Assembly: GCA_033765305.1 (NCBI GenBank) | Contig: JANRID010000076.1 | Span: 6,672 to 70,671, forward strand | Source: RDXT01 sp033765305 | GTDB lineage: Bacteria > Bacteroidota > Bacteroidia > J057 | Direction of reading: 5' to 3' | Length of the DNA: 64,000 nucleotides | Shown here: positions 40,606-50,230 of the stretch, in pieces | Numbering within the stretch: position 1 is the stretch's first letter | Layout of the letters: every line of letters starts with the position of its first letter | The notes under the pieces: generated by a model | Seen by the model: only the letters and a program-made list of their open reading frames with translations | The model's database searches: none | Told to the model about the DNA's origin: nothing | Made by a program: the position numbers and the translations under genes

Positions 40606-42228
40606 TCAGTCGTGGCCGGTTTTTTCGCGGACCACCTGGCGGAACTGCTTCACCATGATGAACAGCAGCACGGCGGCCAGCGTGGCGCCGGCGAAGTTGA
40701 TCAGGAAGACCAGGTATTTGTTTTCGAGGGTGGAAATGACCCCCAGCACCCCGGACATCTTGTTGCCGATGGAGGTGGAGAGGAACCATCCGCCCATCAT
40801 GAGGGCCGTGAGGCGGGCCGGGCTGAGCTTGGATACCAGCGAGAGGCCCATCGGGCTGAGGAAGAGCTCGCCGATCGAGATCACGGCGTAGGTGCCCACG
40901 AGCCACATGGGCGAGACCTTCTGGGCGCCGTTGCTGCTCACATACACCGCGCCGACCATGACCAGCGTGGAGAGGCCGGTGATGAACAGGCCCCAGGCGA
41001 TCTTGCCTGGCGTGGAAGGCTCCTGATTCCGGCGGCGCAGCCAGGTGAAAAAGCCCACGATCAGGAAGGTGAAGGTCACGACGAAGAAGGGGTTGAGCGA
41101 CTGGAACAGCTCCGTGCTGACGAGGCGCAGCTGCTGGCCTTCGGCGGGCCAGGATTCCCGGGGCAGATTTTCGAGGTATCCGTGGGGCTGCTGGCCGGGC
41201 GCGGGCGCCGCCACATCCTGGAAGAACCCGAGGTTGTCGGCGGAGCCGCCTTCGATCACGGACACGGTCCGGTTGGTGTAGTTTTCGGCCCAGGCGGTGA
41301 GCACGTTGCCGTTCTGGTGGAAGATGGCCCAGAAAATGATGACCACGACGAAGACATACAGCAGCGTGCCGACCGGCTTTTTATCCTCCGGAGAAGCCTT
41401 CAGGTAGGTGCGCAGGTAGAAATAGGTGACGGGGATGCAGGCGAAGAGGAAGGCGTCGGTGGTATCGGAGCCGAAGACCGAGCCCGGGATGAAGTAGCCG
41501 ACGGCGGCTGCGATGATAGCCGGCAGGAAGATGGTGAGAAAGATCTGCGAGAGCGGCATGTCTTCGGGCTTGGTGCCTTTGACGATGTCCACCTCGGCCA
41601 CGCGCCGCTGGTTGACCACAAAAATAATCACCCCGATGAACATGCCGATGCCGGCGGCGGCGAAGGCCCAGCCCCAGCCGTAGGTATTGCGCAGCCAGGC
41701 CGCTACGAAGTTGCAGATGAAGGCGCCGACGTTGATGCCCATGTAGAAGATGTTGTAGCCCTGGTCTTTGAGCTGCACATATTCTTCCTTGTTGTAGAGG
41801 TTGCCGAGGAGGGTGGAAATGTTGGGCTTGAAGAAGCCGTTGCCGATGATGATGAGCGCCAGGGCGACAAAGAAGGCCGTCTGGCCGGGGATGGCCATGG
41901 TCAGGTATCCGATGCCCATCAGCACCCCGCCGATGACGATGGTGCGGCGGTAGCCCATGATGCGGTCGGCGAGCAGGCCGCCGATGAAGGGCGTCAGGTA
42001 CACCAGGGCGAGGAAGGTGCCGTAGATGTCGTTGGCGATCTCTTCCTGAAGCCCGAGGCCGGTCTGGCTGCTGTTTTCCCCGGCGGAGGGGATCAGGCTG
42101 TCGGTCATGTAGAGGTAGAGGATGCCGAGGATGAGGTAATAGCCGAAGCGTTCCCACATTTCGGTAAAAAAGAGCATATACAGCCCTTTGGGATGGCGGC
42201 CCTTCGGGGCGGCTGGAGTAGCAGACAT
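40606..42228 (-). CDS. Proton-dependent oligopeptide transporter (POT/PTR family)
   Basis: The 540-residue inner-membrane protein imports di- or tripeptides with protons. The conserved ExxER motif is in FFTEMWERFGYY (about 20-31), followed by the PTR2 signatures GNGFFKPNIS and NIFYMGINVGAF in the first half. About 14 transmembrane segments are visible, with a hydrophilic loop (about 330-370, NYTNRTVSVIEGGSADNLG). Terminators isolate it from its neighbours. A one-mismatch -7 candidate (TACTTTCG) lies upstream. Confidence 0.95.
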   Translation of the reverse strand: MSATPAAPKGRHPKGLYMLFFTEMWERFGYYLILGILYLYMTDSLIPSAGENSSQTGLGLQEEIANDIYGTFLALVYLTPFIGGLLADRIMGYRRTIVIGGVLMGIGYLTMAIPGQTAFFVALALIIIGNGFFKPNISTLLGNLYNKEEYVQLKDQGYNIFYMGINVGAFICNFVAAWLRNTYGWGWAFAAAGIGMFIGVIIFVVNQRRVAEVDIVKGTKPEDMPLSQIFLTIFLPAIIAAAVGYFIPGSVFGSDTTDAFLFACIPVTYFYLRTYLKASPEDKKPVGTLLYVFVVVIIFWAIFHQNGNVLTAWAENYTNRTVSVIEGGSADNLGFFQDVAAPAPGQQPHGYLENLPRESWPAEGQQLRLVSTELFQSLNPFFVVTFTFLIVGFFTWLRRRNQEPSTPGKIAWGLFITGLSTLVMVGAVYVSSNGAQKVSPMWLVGTYAVISIGELFLSPMGLSLVSKLSPARLTALMMGGWFLSTSIGNKMSGVLGVISTLENKYLVFLINFAGATLAAVLLFIMVKQFRQVVREKTGHD

Positions 42229-42422
42229 ATCAGATAGGATTAAGCAGGGGACGAAAGTACAGAAACCGGAAAGGCATATTTACTAGAAAATGTGCAAAAA
42301 AGGAAACTCCGGATGAATAAGCGTGCCTGCCGGTCCAGCACGCGGCCGGCAGCCGGGAAAAAGCGCTTGGGTTTTGCGGCGGCGAATGCCGATATTTGCA
42401 GCAGCAGAATGGTTGGGCCTAC

Positions 42423-43133
42423 ATGAACTTCATCTCGCACTTCTACCTGGACCGCCGCCTCTCCGGGAGCTGGTACTATCTGGGCGTATCGACGCCGGAT
42501 CTGGTATCGGTGTACAACCGGAGCGTACGGCTGAAAGCCAGGCGTTTGCCGGAGTGGGAGCCTGGCCTGGGCGAGGGTGCGCGGGAATTCCGGGAGGGGG
42601 TGCTGCGGCACTTCGAGGTGGACCGTTATTTTCACACGTCGGATTTTTTTTATGCGGAGACGCGCCGCCTGTGCGCGCTTTTCGAGGAGGCGCTGCCGCC
42701 CGGCGAGCCCGACCGGGCCTTTTTTGTGGCGCATGTGCTCCTGGAGCTGGTCATGGACAAGCTCCTTCTGGAGCGGGATTCCAGCCTGGCGCCGGAATTC
42801 TACCAGCATCTGCGCCACCAGGGCATCGACGAGATCGTGCGGATGACCGAGTGGCTGGCTGCGGTGCCCCTGCCGGCCTACGGCAGCTACCTGGACCGGT
42901 TTCTCTCCCGCCAGTATCTCTATGACTATGTGAAGCGGTCCCAGATCCTGTACATCCTGCGCCGCATCATGCTGGGCGTAGGCATCGGGCGGACGGAGAT
43001 CGTGGTGTCGCCGGAATTTTACGGGCTGGTGGAGCGCTACGAGGACGAGCTCCGGCCGCGGCTGCTCGGTTCGCTCTCGGAGCTGCGCAAGTGGATGGAC
43101 CGTTCGGGCCAGAATCATGTGCCGGGCAGCTGA
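42423..43133 (+). CDS. ACP phosphodiesterase-like (DUF479/AcpH family) protein
   Basis: The 236-residue product starts MNFISHFYLD, matching the N-terminal MNxLAHLYL pattern of AcpH-type acyl-carrier-protein phosphodiesterases, and contains the later family-like segments GVLRHFEVDRYFHTSDFF and HVLLELVMDKLLL, with His/Asp residues that could bind the metal ion. Family members remove phosphopantetheine from ACP. The similarity is moderate: the usual GNFLGDFVKG segment is replaced by LGVSTPDLVSVYN. The ATG at 42423 was chosen; the frame starts at 42396. No fatty-acid genes are adjacent. Confidence 0.65.
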   Translation: MNFISHFYLDRRLSGSWYYLGVSTPDLVSVYNRSVRLKARRLPEWEPGLGEGAREFREGVLRHFEVDRYFHTSDFFYAETRRLCALFEEALPPGEPDRAFFVAHVLLELVMDKLLLERDSSLAPEFYQHLRHQGIDEIVRMTEWLAAVPLPAYGSYLDRFLSRQYLYDYVKRSQILYILRRIMLGVGIGRTEIVVSPEFYGLVERYEDELRPRLLGSLSELRKWMDRSGQNHVPGS

Positions 43134-43280
43134 CATCCTGCGCGAATGGTATATCCGGACGGGGAGTTTTTTCGTTATCAAGCAAACACATGACAGGCTG
43201 GCGCATGCGTATTCCGGCTTTCCGCCCTTCCGGCACCCTGCTTCCCGGCTCCGGGGGTAAGGGTAATCCTTTTTTGGTAT

Positions 43281-43310
43281 TTGAAATACCCGCCGCCGCT
43301 GCTAGCTTTA
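43281..43310 (+). promoter_or_regulatory. Promoter TTG-N19-TAGCTTTA for the PorV-like/PorU2-like pair
   Basis: The -33 TTG (43281-43283) has ideal 19-bp spacing to a -7 with one mismatch (43303-43310), 20 bp before the ATG. Confidence 0.55.
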
Positions 43311-43330
43311 GCGGATATTTACACAGCATC

Positions 43331-44446
43331 ATGAACCTTGCACGCTGGGCAGCCGCCTGCCTGTGGATAGGACTGACGGGCAGCCTGCATGCCCAGACCG
43401 GACCTCAACGCCTTGCTCCCAAGTACAGCAACGAATTCCTGAAAATCGGGATCGGCGCCCGTGCCTTCGGGATGGGCAATGTCCAGACCGCGCTGGCCGA
43501 TGATGTGACTGCCGGCTACTGGAACCCTGCCGGACTGGCCTCGGCCAATGCCCTGCAATATCCGGAGCTGAGCCTGATGCACGCTTCATACTTCGCCAAC
43601 ATCGCCAACTACAACTACATCGGCTTTACGCTGCCGGTGGATGAAACGGGCGACCGCCGCTTCGGCGTCTCCCTCATCCGCATGGGCATCGACGACATCC
43701 CCAACACGCTCAGCCTCGTGGAGCCCGACGGCACGATCAACTACGACCGCATCCAGAGCTTTTCGGAGACCTCGCTGGCTGCGCTGCTGTCCTATGCCTG
43801 GCGGCCCGCCGGCATGGAGGGGCTCTCCCTCGGCGCCAGCCTCAAAATTGTGTACCGCGGGGTGGGGCAGTTTGCCAATGCCTGGGGCTTCGGGGCAGAT
43901 CTCGGCGCGCAGTACCGCAAAGGAAACTTCATGGCCGGCCTTACCGTGCTGGACGCCACCAACACCTTCAACGCCTGGACCTTCAACACGGAAACCTTCG
44001 AGGATGCCTTTATCAATACCGGCAACGTGGTGCCGCAGAGCTCCCTCGAAATCACCCGTCCGGCCCTGCGCATGGGCCTGGGCTACGACTTCCGCCTGGC
44101 GCGCCGCCTGCGGCTGATCGCCGCCCTGGACAACGATGTCTTCCTGGACGGCAACCGCAGCAGCGCCCTCGTCAAGGGCAGCGGCTTCAGCCTCGATCCG
44201 CGCCTCGGCTTCGAGCTGGCCTACCTCAACAGCCAGTACCGCAAAGTGGCCTTCCTGCGCGGCGGCGCCTACAATATCCAGAATATCGTGGACCCCGACG
44301 GCAATCCCGCGCCCAGCCTCTTCCCCACCGCAGGGGCCGGGCTCGTGCTGCGCAACTTCCAGCTCGACTACGCGCTCGCCAACATCGGCAACTTCTCCGA
44401 AAATCTGCATTCGCATATCGTTTCGCTCAAGTTTCATATCCAGTAA
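43331..44446 (+). CDS. PorV/PorQ family outer-membrane protein
   Basis: The 371-residue protein has a signal peptide (ends SLHAQ) and a FadL-like barrel with the PorV/PorQ N-terminal signature (FLKIGIGARAFGMGNVQTALADDVTAGYWNPAGLA, about 30-64). In the type IX system PorV shuttles cargo from the translocon to the PorU peptidase. This gene is 3 bp upstream of a large C25 peptidase gene, and such pairs are typical of the PorU2-type system rather than the classical porU-porV order. It may be a dedicated partner of that peptidase. The start at 43331 is fixed by the signal peptide and promoter. Confidence 0.88.
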   Translation: MNLARWAAACLWIGLTGSLHAQTGPQRLAPKYSNEFLKIGIGARAFGMGNVQTALADDVTAGYWNPAGLASANALQYPELSLMHASYFANIANYNYIGFTLPVDETGDRRFGVSLIRMGIDDIPNTLSLVEPDGTINYDRIQSFSETSLAALLSYAWRPAGMEGLSLGASLKIVYRGVGQFANAWGFGADLGAQYRKGNFMAGLTVLDATNTFNAWTFNTETFEDAFINTGNVVPQSSLEITRPALRMGLGYDFRLARRLRLIAALDNDVFLDGNRSSALVKGSGFSLDPRLGFELAYLNSQYRKVAFLRGGAYNIQNIVDPDGNPAPSLFPTAGAGLVLRNFQLDYALANIGNFSENLHSHIVSLKFHIQ

Positions 44447-44449
44447 GTC

Positions 44450-47400
44450 ATGAGCCGATTGCTGAAATGGTGTTTATGGCCCCTCCTCCTGGGAGCGGCA
44501 GTGCTGCAGGGACAGCCTTTCGACTACGGAAACGACTGGTACCGGAACCTGCCCGGCAGGACCTTCGTGAAGCTCGCCGTGGACCAGGACGGCATCTACC
44601 GGGTCTCGCTGGCCGATCTCCAGGCCGCAGGCCACGACCTGAGCACGGTGGATGCCCGCACGCTGCGGCTTTTCTACCGCGGGCGCGAGGTGCCGCTCTT
44701 CGTGCAGCGAAGCGGCACTGCCCTGATTTATTTCGAGTTCCTCGGCCTGCGCAATGACGGACGGGTGGACTCGCTCATGTACCGGGACCCCATCTCGGGC
44801 ATTCACCGGCCTGATCTGCAGCCGTCCAAGTATTTCAGCCTCTTCACCGACGAGTCGGCGTATTTTCTCACCTGGGGCGGCACGCCTTCCGGCAACCGCT
44901 TCTTCTCCGTCTTCGATCCTACCTATTCGCTCTATACCCCGGAGCCGCATCTGCGCGTCCGGTCGCTGCGGGAATACCTGCCCGGCGATCCTCAGGCGGA
45001 ATATGTGTACGGCGGCGGCGGCCCCTACGATGCCTTTTATACCCTCAACAGCGACTTCGTGACCGGCGAGGGCTATGTAGGCCCCGATTTTGCGCCCGGA
45101 AGCCCTACCACCGTGCGCATCCGCACCCCCTTTGCCGCCAATACCGCCAATCCGGTCCGCGTCGAGATGCGCGTGTTCGGCCGGTCCAATACCCCCCACC
45201 TGCTGCGCGTGGTGATGAACGGCAATACCGGCAGCCCGCTGCTGGATACTTCCTACGTGTCGAACAACACGCAGATCTACATCAAAACCTATACCCGCGA
45301 GGTGACGCCCGCCTCGGCGCTTACAGCCAATACCGACCTGACATTCAGCTCGCTCCGCAACGGGACCGACAACAACCATGTCTGCTGGGCGGCCATCAGC
45401 TACGACCGCCTGCCGAATCTCGGCGGGGACTCCACGCTCTGGATCCGCGGCTGGAACAAGGCTTCGCCTGCCTTCATCCGCCTCGAACAGGTGCGCGGGC
45501 AGGATACCGTGATGGTGTACGACTTCGCCAACCGCATCCGCTACAAAGGCCTGATCACGGCCAGCGGCACCAGCCGCACCGCCAGCGTGATCGTGCAGGG
45601 CGCAGCCAATGCGCGGGATCTGCTCGTCGTCACCGACCGGGCTATCCGCAAGCCCCGGATCGCGGCGCATGCCCTTTCGGAGCTGCACAATCCTGCCGCC
45701 GGCGCCGAGTACCTGATCATCGCCAACCGTGCGCTGAGCGCTTCGGCAGAAGCCTATGCCCAGTACCGCGATACCGCCACGGTGACGCCGGTATCCTCCG
45801 TGCGGGTGGTGTACACCGATCAGATCTACGATGAATTCGGCTACGGCAGCGTGACGCCCTGGGCCATCAAGCGATTCTGCAAATATGCCTTCGATTTCTG
45901 GCAGGTAAAGCCGCGCTATGTGCTGCTGTGGGGCAAAGGGGTGATCAATACCCGCCAGTTCGGCAATCTGGCCCATGTGCCGACCTTCGGATATCCGGCG
46001 ACCGACTACGAATACGTGTCCCACTTCGACGAGACGACCAACAACCTCGATCCGGAAGCGGCCATCGGGCGGGTCAATCTCTACGGCAACGAAGAAGGCT
46101 TCAACTACCTGCGCAAAGTGGACGAATACGAGCACAGCGAATGGCAGGGCTGGATGAAGGAAGGGGTCTTCCTGGGAGGCGGTGCCACCGAGGGCGAGCA
46201 GAACTCCATTTCGTCGGCCTTCTCCTATATGCTCGATATCTACGAAGGTGCGCCGCTGGGCGGCCAGCCGCATTACTTCCAGAAAAACAGCGCATCCATC
46301 GTCATCGATCCGACGACAGCTTCGTATCACGACGAAATCTCCAACGGGGTCGGGGTGGTGCACTTTTTCGGCCATTCGACGAGCAACATCCTCGATATTT
46401 CGATCCGCCAGCCTTTCGAGTACACCAACTGGCACCGCTACCCCTTCATGGTGGCGATGGGCTGCTACGGCGGCGACTTCACGGAGTTCGAGAGCTTCGG
46501 GGAGCGCTGGGTCAAGCAGCCGGACCGGGGCGCCATCGGCTACCTGGCCAACTCCAGCGCCGGCTATCTGGTGCCGCTCAAAGACTACGGCCAGGTCATG
46601 TACAACTACCTCGTGCGCGAGCTGCCGGGGCGGGAAATCGGGATCGTGATCCGCGAGACCTTCCAGAAATACACCGACTCGCTCAGCGGCATCATGTACC
46701 GCAACCACAGCCGTCAGCTCAACCTCCAGGGCGATCCGGCGGTGAAGCTCAAGGCGCCGCAGCGGCCCGATCTGGAAATCACCCAGAGCGGTGTATTCTT
46801 CACACCCGAAGGCTTCACCGCGCTCGATGATTCGGTGAAAATCAACCTGGTCGTCTCCAACTACGGCCAGGTGACGGCGGACAGCTTCGCCATCTCGGTG
46901 CGGCAGACCCTGCCCAGCGGCGACCTCTACAGCCACCCGCTGGCGCGCTTCCCGATGGTGAAGTACCGGGATACGCTGTCTTTTTTCCTCCAGAACCCCG
47001 TCGGCGCTGCTGCTACCGGCCTCAACTACTTCGAGGTCTGGGTGGATGCCGAGGAAGTGCTGGACGAATACAGCGAGACGAACAACCGCGTCACGGTCAG
47101 CCGGCAGATCCAGGGCAATGTGCCTGCCATCCTGTATCCGTCCCAGTTTGCCATCGTAGGCGAGAGCCGCATTCAGCTCAAGGCTTCGACCTTTTTCATG
47201 ACCCGCGATGCCGAGGTGGGCTACATCTTCGAGATGGACACCACGGACCGCTTCGACTCGCCCTTCCGGCTCAATTCCGGGGTGGTGTACGGCACGGCGC
47301 AGCTCGTGGCCTGGGAGCCGCCGGTGACGCTCACGGACAGCACGGTATATTTCTGGCGGGTGCGGCTGAGCGAGGTCTCGCCGGCTGCCTGGAGCAGCGC

Positions 47401-49390
47401 CTCCTTCAAATACATCCTCGACCGCGAAGGCTGGGCCCAGGCCCATTTCGCGCAGTTCAAGGCAGACGGGCTTACCGGTCTGGTCATCGACCCGGTCCAG
47501 CAGGAATGGGAGTTCAACCAGTTCGGGGCCGGCTACGAATTTTCGACCCGGCGAAACGGCGGCTTCTCCTACAGCATCAACGGCTCGCTCCAGGTGGATG
47601 TGATCCTCAACGGCTACTACCAGAACGGGGTCGCCTGGGTGATCATCGACCAGTACACCCTCAAGCCGGTGTACCGGGTGGAGACCTTCCAGGAGGTGGG
47701 CCTGGCAGCGGCGCCGCAGGAGCTCTACAAACTGCGGGATGCCATCCTGAGCGCCCGCACCGGCGACTATATCATCGTCGGCAGCCACCTCAATCCCAAG
47801 GTGCACCTGTGGCCGCAGGATGTGTTTCAGGCCCTGGCCCAGATCGGGGTGTCCGAAAACCTGCAGCTGCTCCAGGACGGCGACGCCTTCATGGTCATGG
47901 GGCGGAAGGGCTATCCCAATTCCGCGACGGAGGTTTATTCGCCCAACTTCCCGCCCAAGCTGGTAATCAGCCAATTGCTGCTGTCCACCTTCGACCGGGG
48001 CGAGATCGCCTCGCCGCGCATCGGCCCCTCGCTGGAGTGGAAGCAGCTCTTCTGGGGCTGGCGCTCCAAGGACGCCGTGGTGCAGGAGCTGGCCGAAGTG
48101 TCGGTCTTCGGCATCCGGGCAGACGGCAGCGATACCCTGCTGCGCGAAAACCTGCGGGCCGGCACGCATGACCTGAGCGGGATCGATGCATCGGTGTACC
48201 GCTACCTGCGGCTCCGCTCCGACCTGCGGGATACCATCACGCGCACGGCGCCGCAGATGGACAACTGGCATATTCTCTACACCCCGGCGCCGGATGCCGT
48301 GGTGGATCCGCTGACGAATTACAGCTTCCGCGCCGATACGGTCTATGAAGGCCAGGAGGTGAGCCTGCACATGGCCGCCCGCAACCTCGGCGGGCGCGAT
48401 ATGGACAGCGTGCTGGTGCGCTTCACGGTGGAGCGCGCAGACCGGACCCTCTTTGCGCTCGACAGCCTGGTGATCGCACGGCTCAGCGCCGGCGGCACGC
48501 CAGTGGAGTTCGACCTGCGGTTCTCTACCCTCGAACGCCAGCTGGAAGGGCTGACCCAGCTCATCGTGGAGGTCAATCCCGGCGGCCGGCTGCCAGAGCT
48601 GCACCTCTTCAACAACCGCTACGTACAGCCCTTCTACGTAAAGGTGGACCGCGAAAACCCGCTGCTGGATGTCACCTTCGACGGCAAGCGCATCATCGAC
48701 GGCGACATCATCTCGCCCAAGCCGGAGATTCTGGTGCAGGTCAACGACGAAAACCCCTATCTGGCCCTGAACGACTCGGCGAATTTCGAGCTGTACTTCC
48801 GCAAGGGGGTGACGGCCGCCTCGGATTTCGAGCGGATCTTCATCGCCTCCGACCCGCGGGTGCTCTGGCAGCCCGGCCAATTGCCCCAGAACAAGGCCCG
48901 GCTTTACTTCTATCCGGGCAAGGATGCCGCCCTGGAGGACGGGGAATACACGCTGCGCGTGCAGGGCCGCGACCAGAAGGGCAACGCCGCCGGCAAGGGG
49001 GAGAATTTCTACGAAATCCGCTTCCGCGTGGAAAATGCCTCCACCATCACGCAGGTGCTCAATTATCCCAACCCCTTCTCCACCTCGACCCGGTTTGTGT
49101 ACACCCTCACCGGCTCCGAGCTGCCGGAGGTGTTCCAGATCCACATCTATACCATCTCGGGTAAAATGGTCAAGCTGATCGACCTCGGAGCCCTGGGCGA
49201 GGTGCGATTCGGGCGGAATATCACGGATTATGCCTGGGATGGCACGGACGAATACGGCGACCGGCTGGCCAACGGGGTGTATCTCTACAAGGTCGTGCTG
49301 CGGATGCGGGACCGGGAGCTGGAGCTGCGCGATACCGGCGTAAACCAGTATTTCAACAACGGCTGGGGCAAAATGTACCTGATGCGCTGA
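44450..49390 (+). CDS. Putative T9SS sortase of the PorU2 type (C25 gingipain-like peptidase)
   Basis: The 1646-residue exported protein has a signal peptide (ends VLQGQ), an N-terminal beta domain (YGNDWYRNLPGRTFVKLAVDQDGIYRVS), and a peptidase C25 domain (about 400-760). The catalytic dyad is visible as His642 in VVHFFGHSTSN and Cys672 in MVAMGCYGGDF. Then follow CARDB-like domains (about 780-880 and 1300-1400), other beta domains, and a C-terminal FlgD/Ig-like T9SS segment (about 1537-1646, NYPNPFSTSTRFVYTL ... DEYGDRLANGVYLYKV). PorU proper has about 1150 residues; this longer form with a C-terminal FlgD-like domain matches the PorU2 group. It would cleave cargo signals and attach cargo to the surface. 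Confidence 0.9.
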   Translation: MSRLLKWCLWPLLLGAAVLQGQPFDYGNDWYRNLPGRTFVKLAVDQDGIYRVSLADLQAAGHDLSTVDARTLRLFYRGREVPLFVQRSGTALIYFEFLGLRNDGRVDSLMYRDPISGIHRPDLQPSKYFSLFTDESAYFLTWGGTPSGNRFFSVFDPTYSLYTPEPHLRVRSLREYLPGDPQAEYVYGGGGPYDAFYTLNSDFVTGEGYVGPDFAPGSPTTVRIRTPFAANTANPVRVEMRVFGRSNTPHLLRVVMNGNTGSPLLDTSYVSNNTQIYIKTYTREVTPASALTANTDLTFSSLRNGTDNNHVCWAAISYDRLPNLGGDSTLWIRGWNKASPAFIRLEQVRGQDTVMVYDFANRIRYKGLITASGTSRTASVIVQGAANARDLLVVTDRAIRKPRIAAHALSELHNPAAGAEYLIIANRALSASAEAYAQYRDTATVTPVSSVRVVYTDQIYDEFGYGSVTPWAIKRFCKYAFDFWQVKPRYVLLWGKGVINTRQFGNLAHVPTFGYPATDYEYVSHFDETTNNLDPEAAIGRVNLYGNEEGFNYLRKVDEYEHSEWQGWMKEGVFLGGGATEGEQNSISSAFSYMLDIYEGAPLGGQPHYFQKNSASIVIDPTTASYHDEISNGVGVVHFFGHSTSNILDISIRQPFEYTNWHRYPFMVAMGCYGGDFTEFESFGERWVKQPDRGAIGYLANSSAGYLVPLKDYGQVMYNYLVRELPGREIGIVIRETFQKYTDSLSGIMYRNHSRQLNLQGDPAVKLKAPQRPDLEITQSGVFFTPEGFTALDDSVKINLVVSNYGQVTADSFAISVRQTLPSGDLYSHPLARFPMVKYRDTLSFFLQNPVGAAATGLNYFEVWVDAEEVLDEYSETNNRVTVSRQIQGNVPAILYPSQFAIVGESRIQLKASTFFMTRDAEVGYIFEMDTTDRFDSPFRLNSGVVYGTAQLVAWEPPVTLTDSTVYFWRVRLSEVSPAAWSSASFKYILDREGWAQAHFAQFKADGLTGLVIDPVQQEWEFNQFGAGYEFSTRRNGGFSYSINGSLQVDVILNGYYQNGVAWVIIDQYTLKPVYRVETFQEVGLAAAPQELYKLRDAILSARTGDYIIVGSHLNPKVHLWPQDVFQALAQIGVSENLQLLQDGDAFMVMGRKGYPNSATEVYSPNFPPKLVISQLLLSTFDRGEIASPRIGPSLEWKQLFWGWRSKDAVVQELAEVSVFGIRADGSDTLLRENLRAGTHDLSGIDASVYRYLRLRSDLRDTITRTAPQMDNWHILYTPAPDAVVDPLTNYSFRADTVYEGQEVSLHMAARNLGGRDMDSVLVRFTVERADRTLFALDSLVIARLSAGGTPVEFDLRFSTLERQLEGLTQLIVEVNPGGRLPELHLFNNRYVQPFYVKVDRENPLLDVTFDGKRIIDGDIISPKPEILVQVNDENPYLALNDSANFELYFRKGVTAASDFERIFIASDPRVLWQPGQLPQNKARLYFYPGKDAALEDGEYTLRVQGRDQKGNAAGKGENFYEIRFRVENASTITQVLNYPNPFSTSTRFVYTLTGSELPEVFQIHIYTISGKMVKLIDLGALGEVRFGRNITDYAWDGTDEYGDRLANGVYLYKVVLRMRDRELELRDTGVNQYFNNGWGKMYLMR

Positions 49391-49453
49391 TCCGGGCGGA
49401 CCGGAAGCGCGTGCGACTGCCGGGCCTGCGCCCGGCAGTCTGCGTTTGGGAGG

Positions 49454-49485
49454 TTGCGCAGGCAATCCGGATTCCTGTATATTTC
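49454..49485 (+). promoter_or_regulatory. Promoter TTG-N21-TATATTTC for the glycosyltransferase run
   Basis: The -33 TTG (49454-49456) and one-mismatch -7 (49478-49485) lie 27 bp before the GTG start and could serve the whole downstream run. Confidence 0.5.
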
Positions 49486-49512
49486 GTATGTATACCGTCA
49501 ATCCGATGCCTT

Positions 49513-50217
49513 GTGAAGCTTTCCATCGTCATTCCTGCACTGAATGAGGCGCCGCACATCGGCCCGCTCGTGCATCACCTGCGCCGGCACGGCGGGCAGG
49601 CATTGGAAGAGATCCTGGTAGCCGACGGCGGCAGCGAAGACGCGACCCGCGAGGAAGCGGCAGCGGCGGGCGCGCAGGTGCTCCGCTGCCCGCAGCCGGG
49701 CAGGGCCCGGCAGATGAACCTCGGCGCCCGCAGCGCCCGGGGCGATATGCTCTACTTCGTGCACGCCGATACGCTGCCGCCTGCCAGCTATGTGCGCGAC
49801 ATCCGGCAGGCCTTCGCCGCCGGCCACGAGATGGGCTGCTACCGCTCGCGCTACGACTCCGGGATTTTTCTGCTGAAAATCAACGCGTTCTTCACCCGTT
49901 TCCCCTTCCTCTGGTGTCAGGGCGGCGACAAAACCTTGTATATCCCGCGTACGACCTTTGAGCGGCTGGGCGGATACGACGAGCGCTACTGCGTCATGGA
50001 GGAATACGAGTGGTACGAACGCGCCGCCGCATCCGGCATCCGGCTGCATATCATGCCCGGCGAAGTGCTGATCTCGGCCCGCAAGTACGAGCAGCGCAGC
50101 TGGCTGCAGGTGCAGCGGGCCAATTACACGGCTTTTTCCCTCTACCGCCGGGGCGCAGCGCCGGAGCAGATCCGCGACACCTACCAGCGCCTGCTAGCCC
50201 CCCGGACTTCACCCTGA
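49513..50217 (+). CDS. Glycosyltransferase family 2 (TIGR04283-type)
   Basis: From GTG at 49513 the 234-residue protein begins KLSIVIPALNEAPHIGPLVHHL, the GT2 N-terminus. The nucleotide-sugar region ADGGSEDATREEAAAAG and a DxD-like HAD motif (YFVHADTLPP) follow, then the GGYDERYCVMEEYEWYERAA segment. This matches the TIGR04283 group in length and sequence. It is cytoplasmic or membrane-peripheral; donor and acceptor are unknown. The frame runs upstream to 49411 but without similarity, so GTG is preferred. DUF547 follows after 13 bp. Confidence 0.88.
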   Translation: MKLSIVIPALNEAPHIGPLVHHLRRHGGQALEEILVADGGSEDATREEAAAAGAQVLRCPQPGRARQMNLGARSARGDMLYFVHADTLPPASYVRDIRQAFAAGHEMGCYRSRYDSGIFLLKINAFFTRFPFLWCQGGDKTLYIPRTTFERLGGYDERYCVMEEYEWYERAAASGIRLHIMPGEVLISARKYEQRSWLQVQRANYTAFSLYRRGAAPEQIRDTYQRLLAPRTSP

Positions 50218-50230
50218 ATATCAATCCTGT

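Noticed and set aside
44474..49501. 1675-codon minus-strand open frame
   Set aside because: It is the shadow of the PorU2-like peptidase, whose catalytic His and Cys are on the plus strand.
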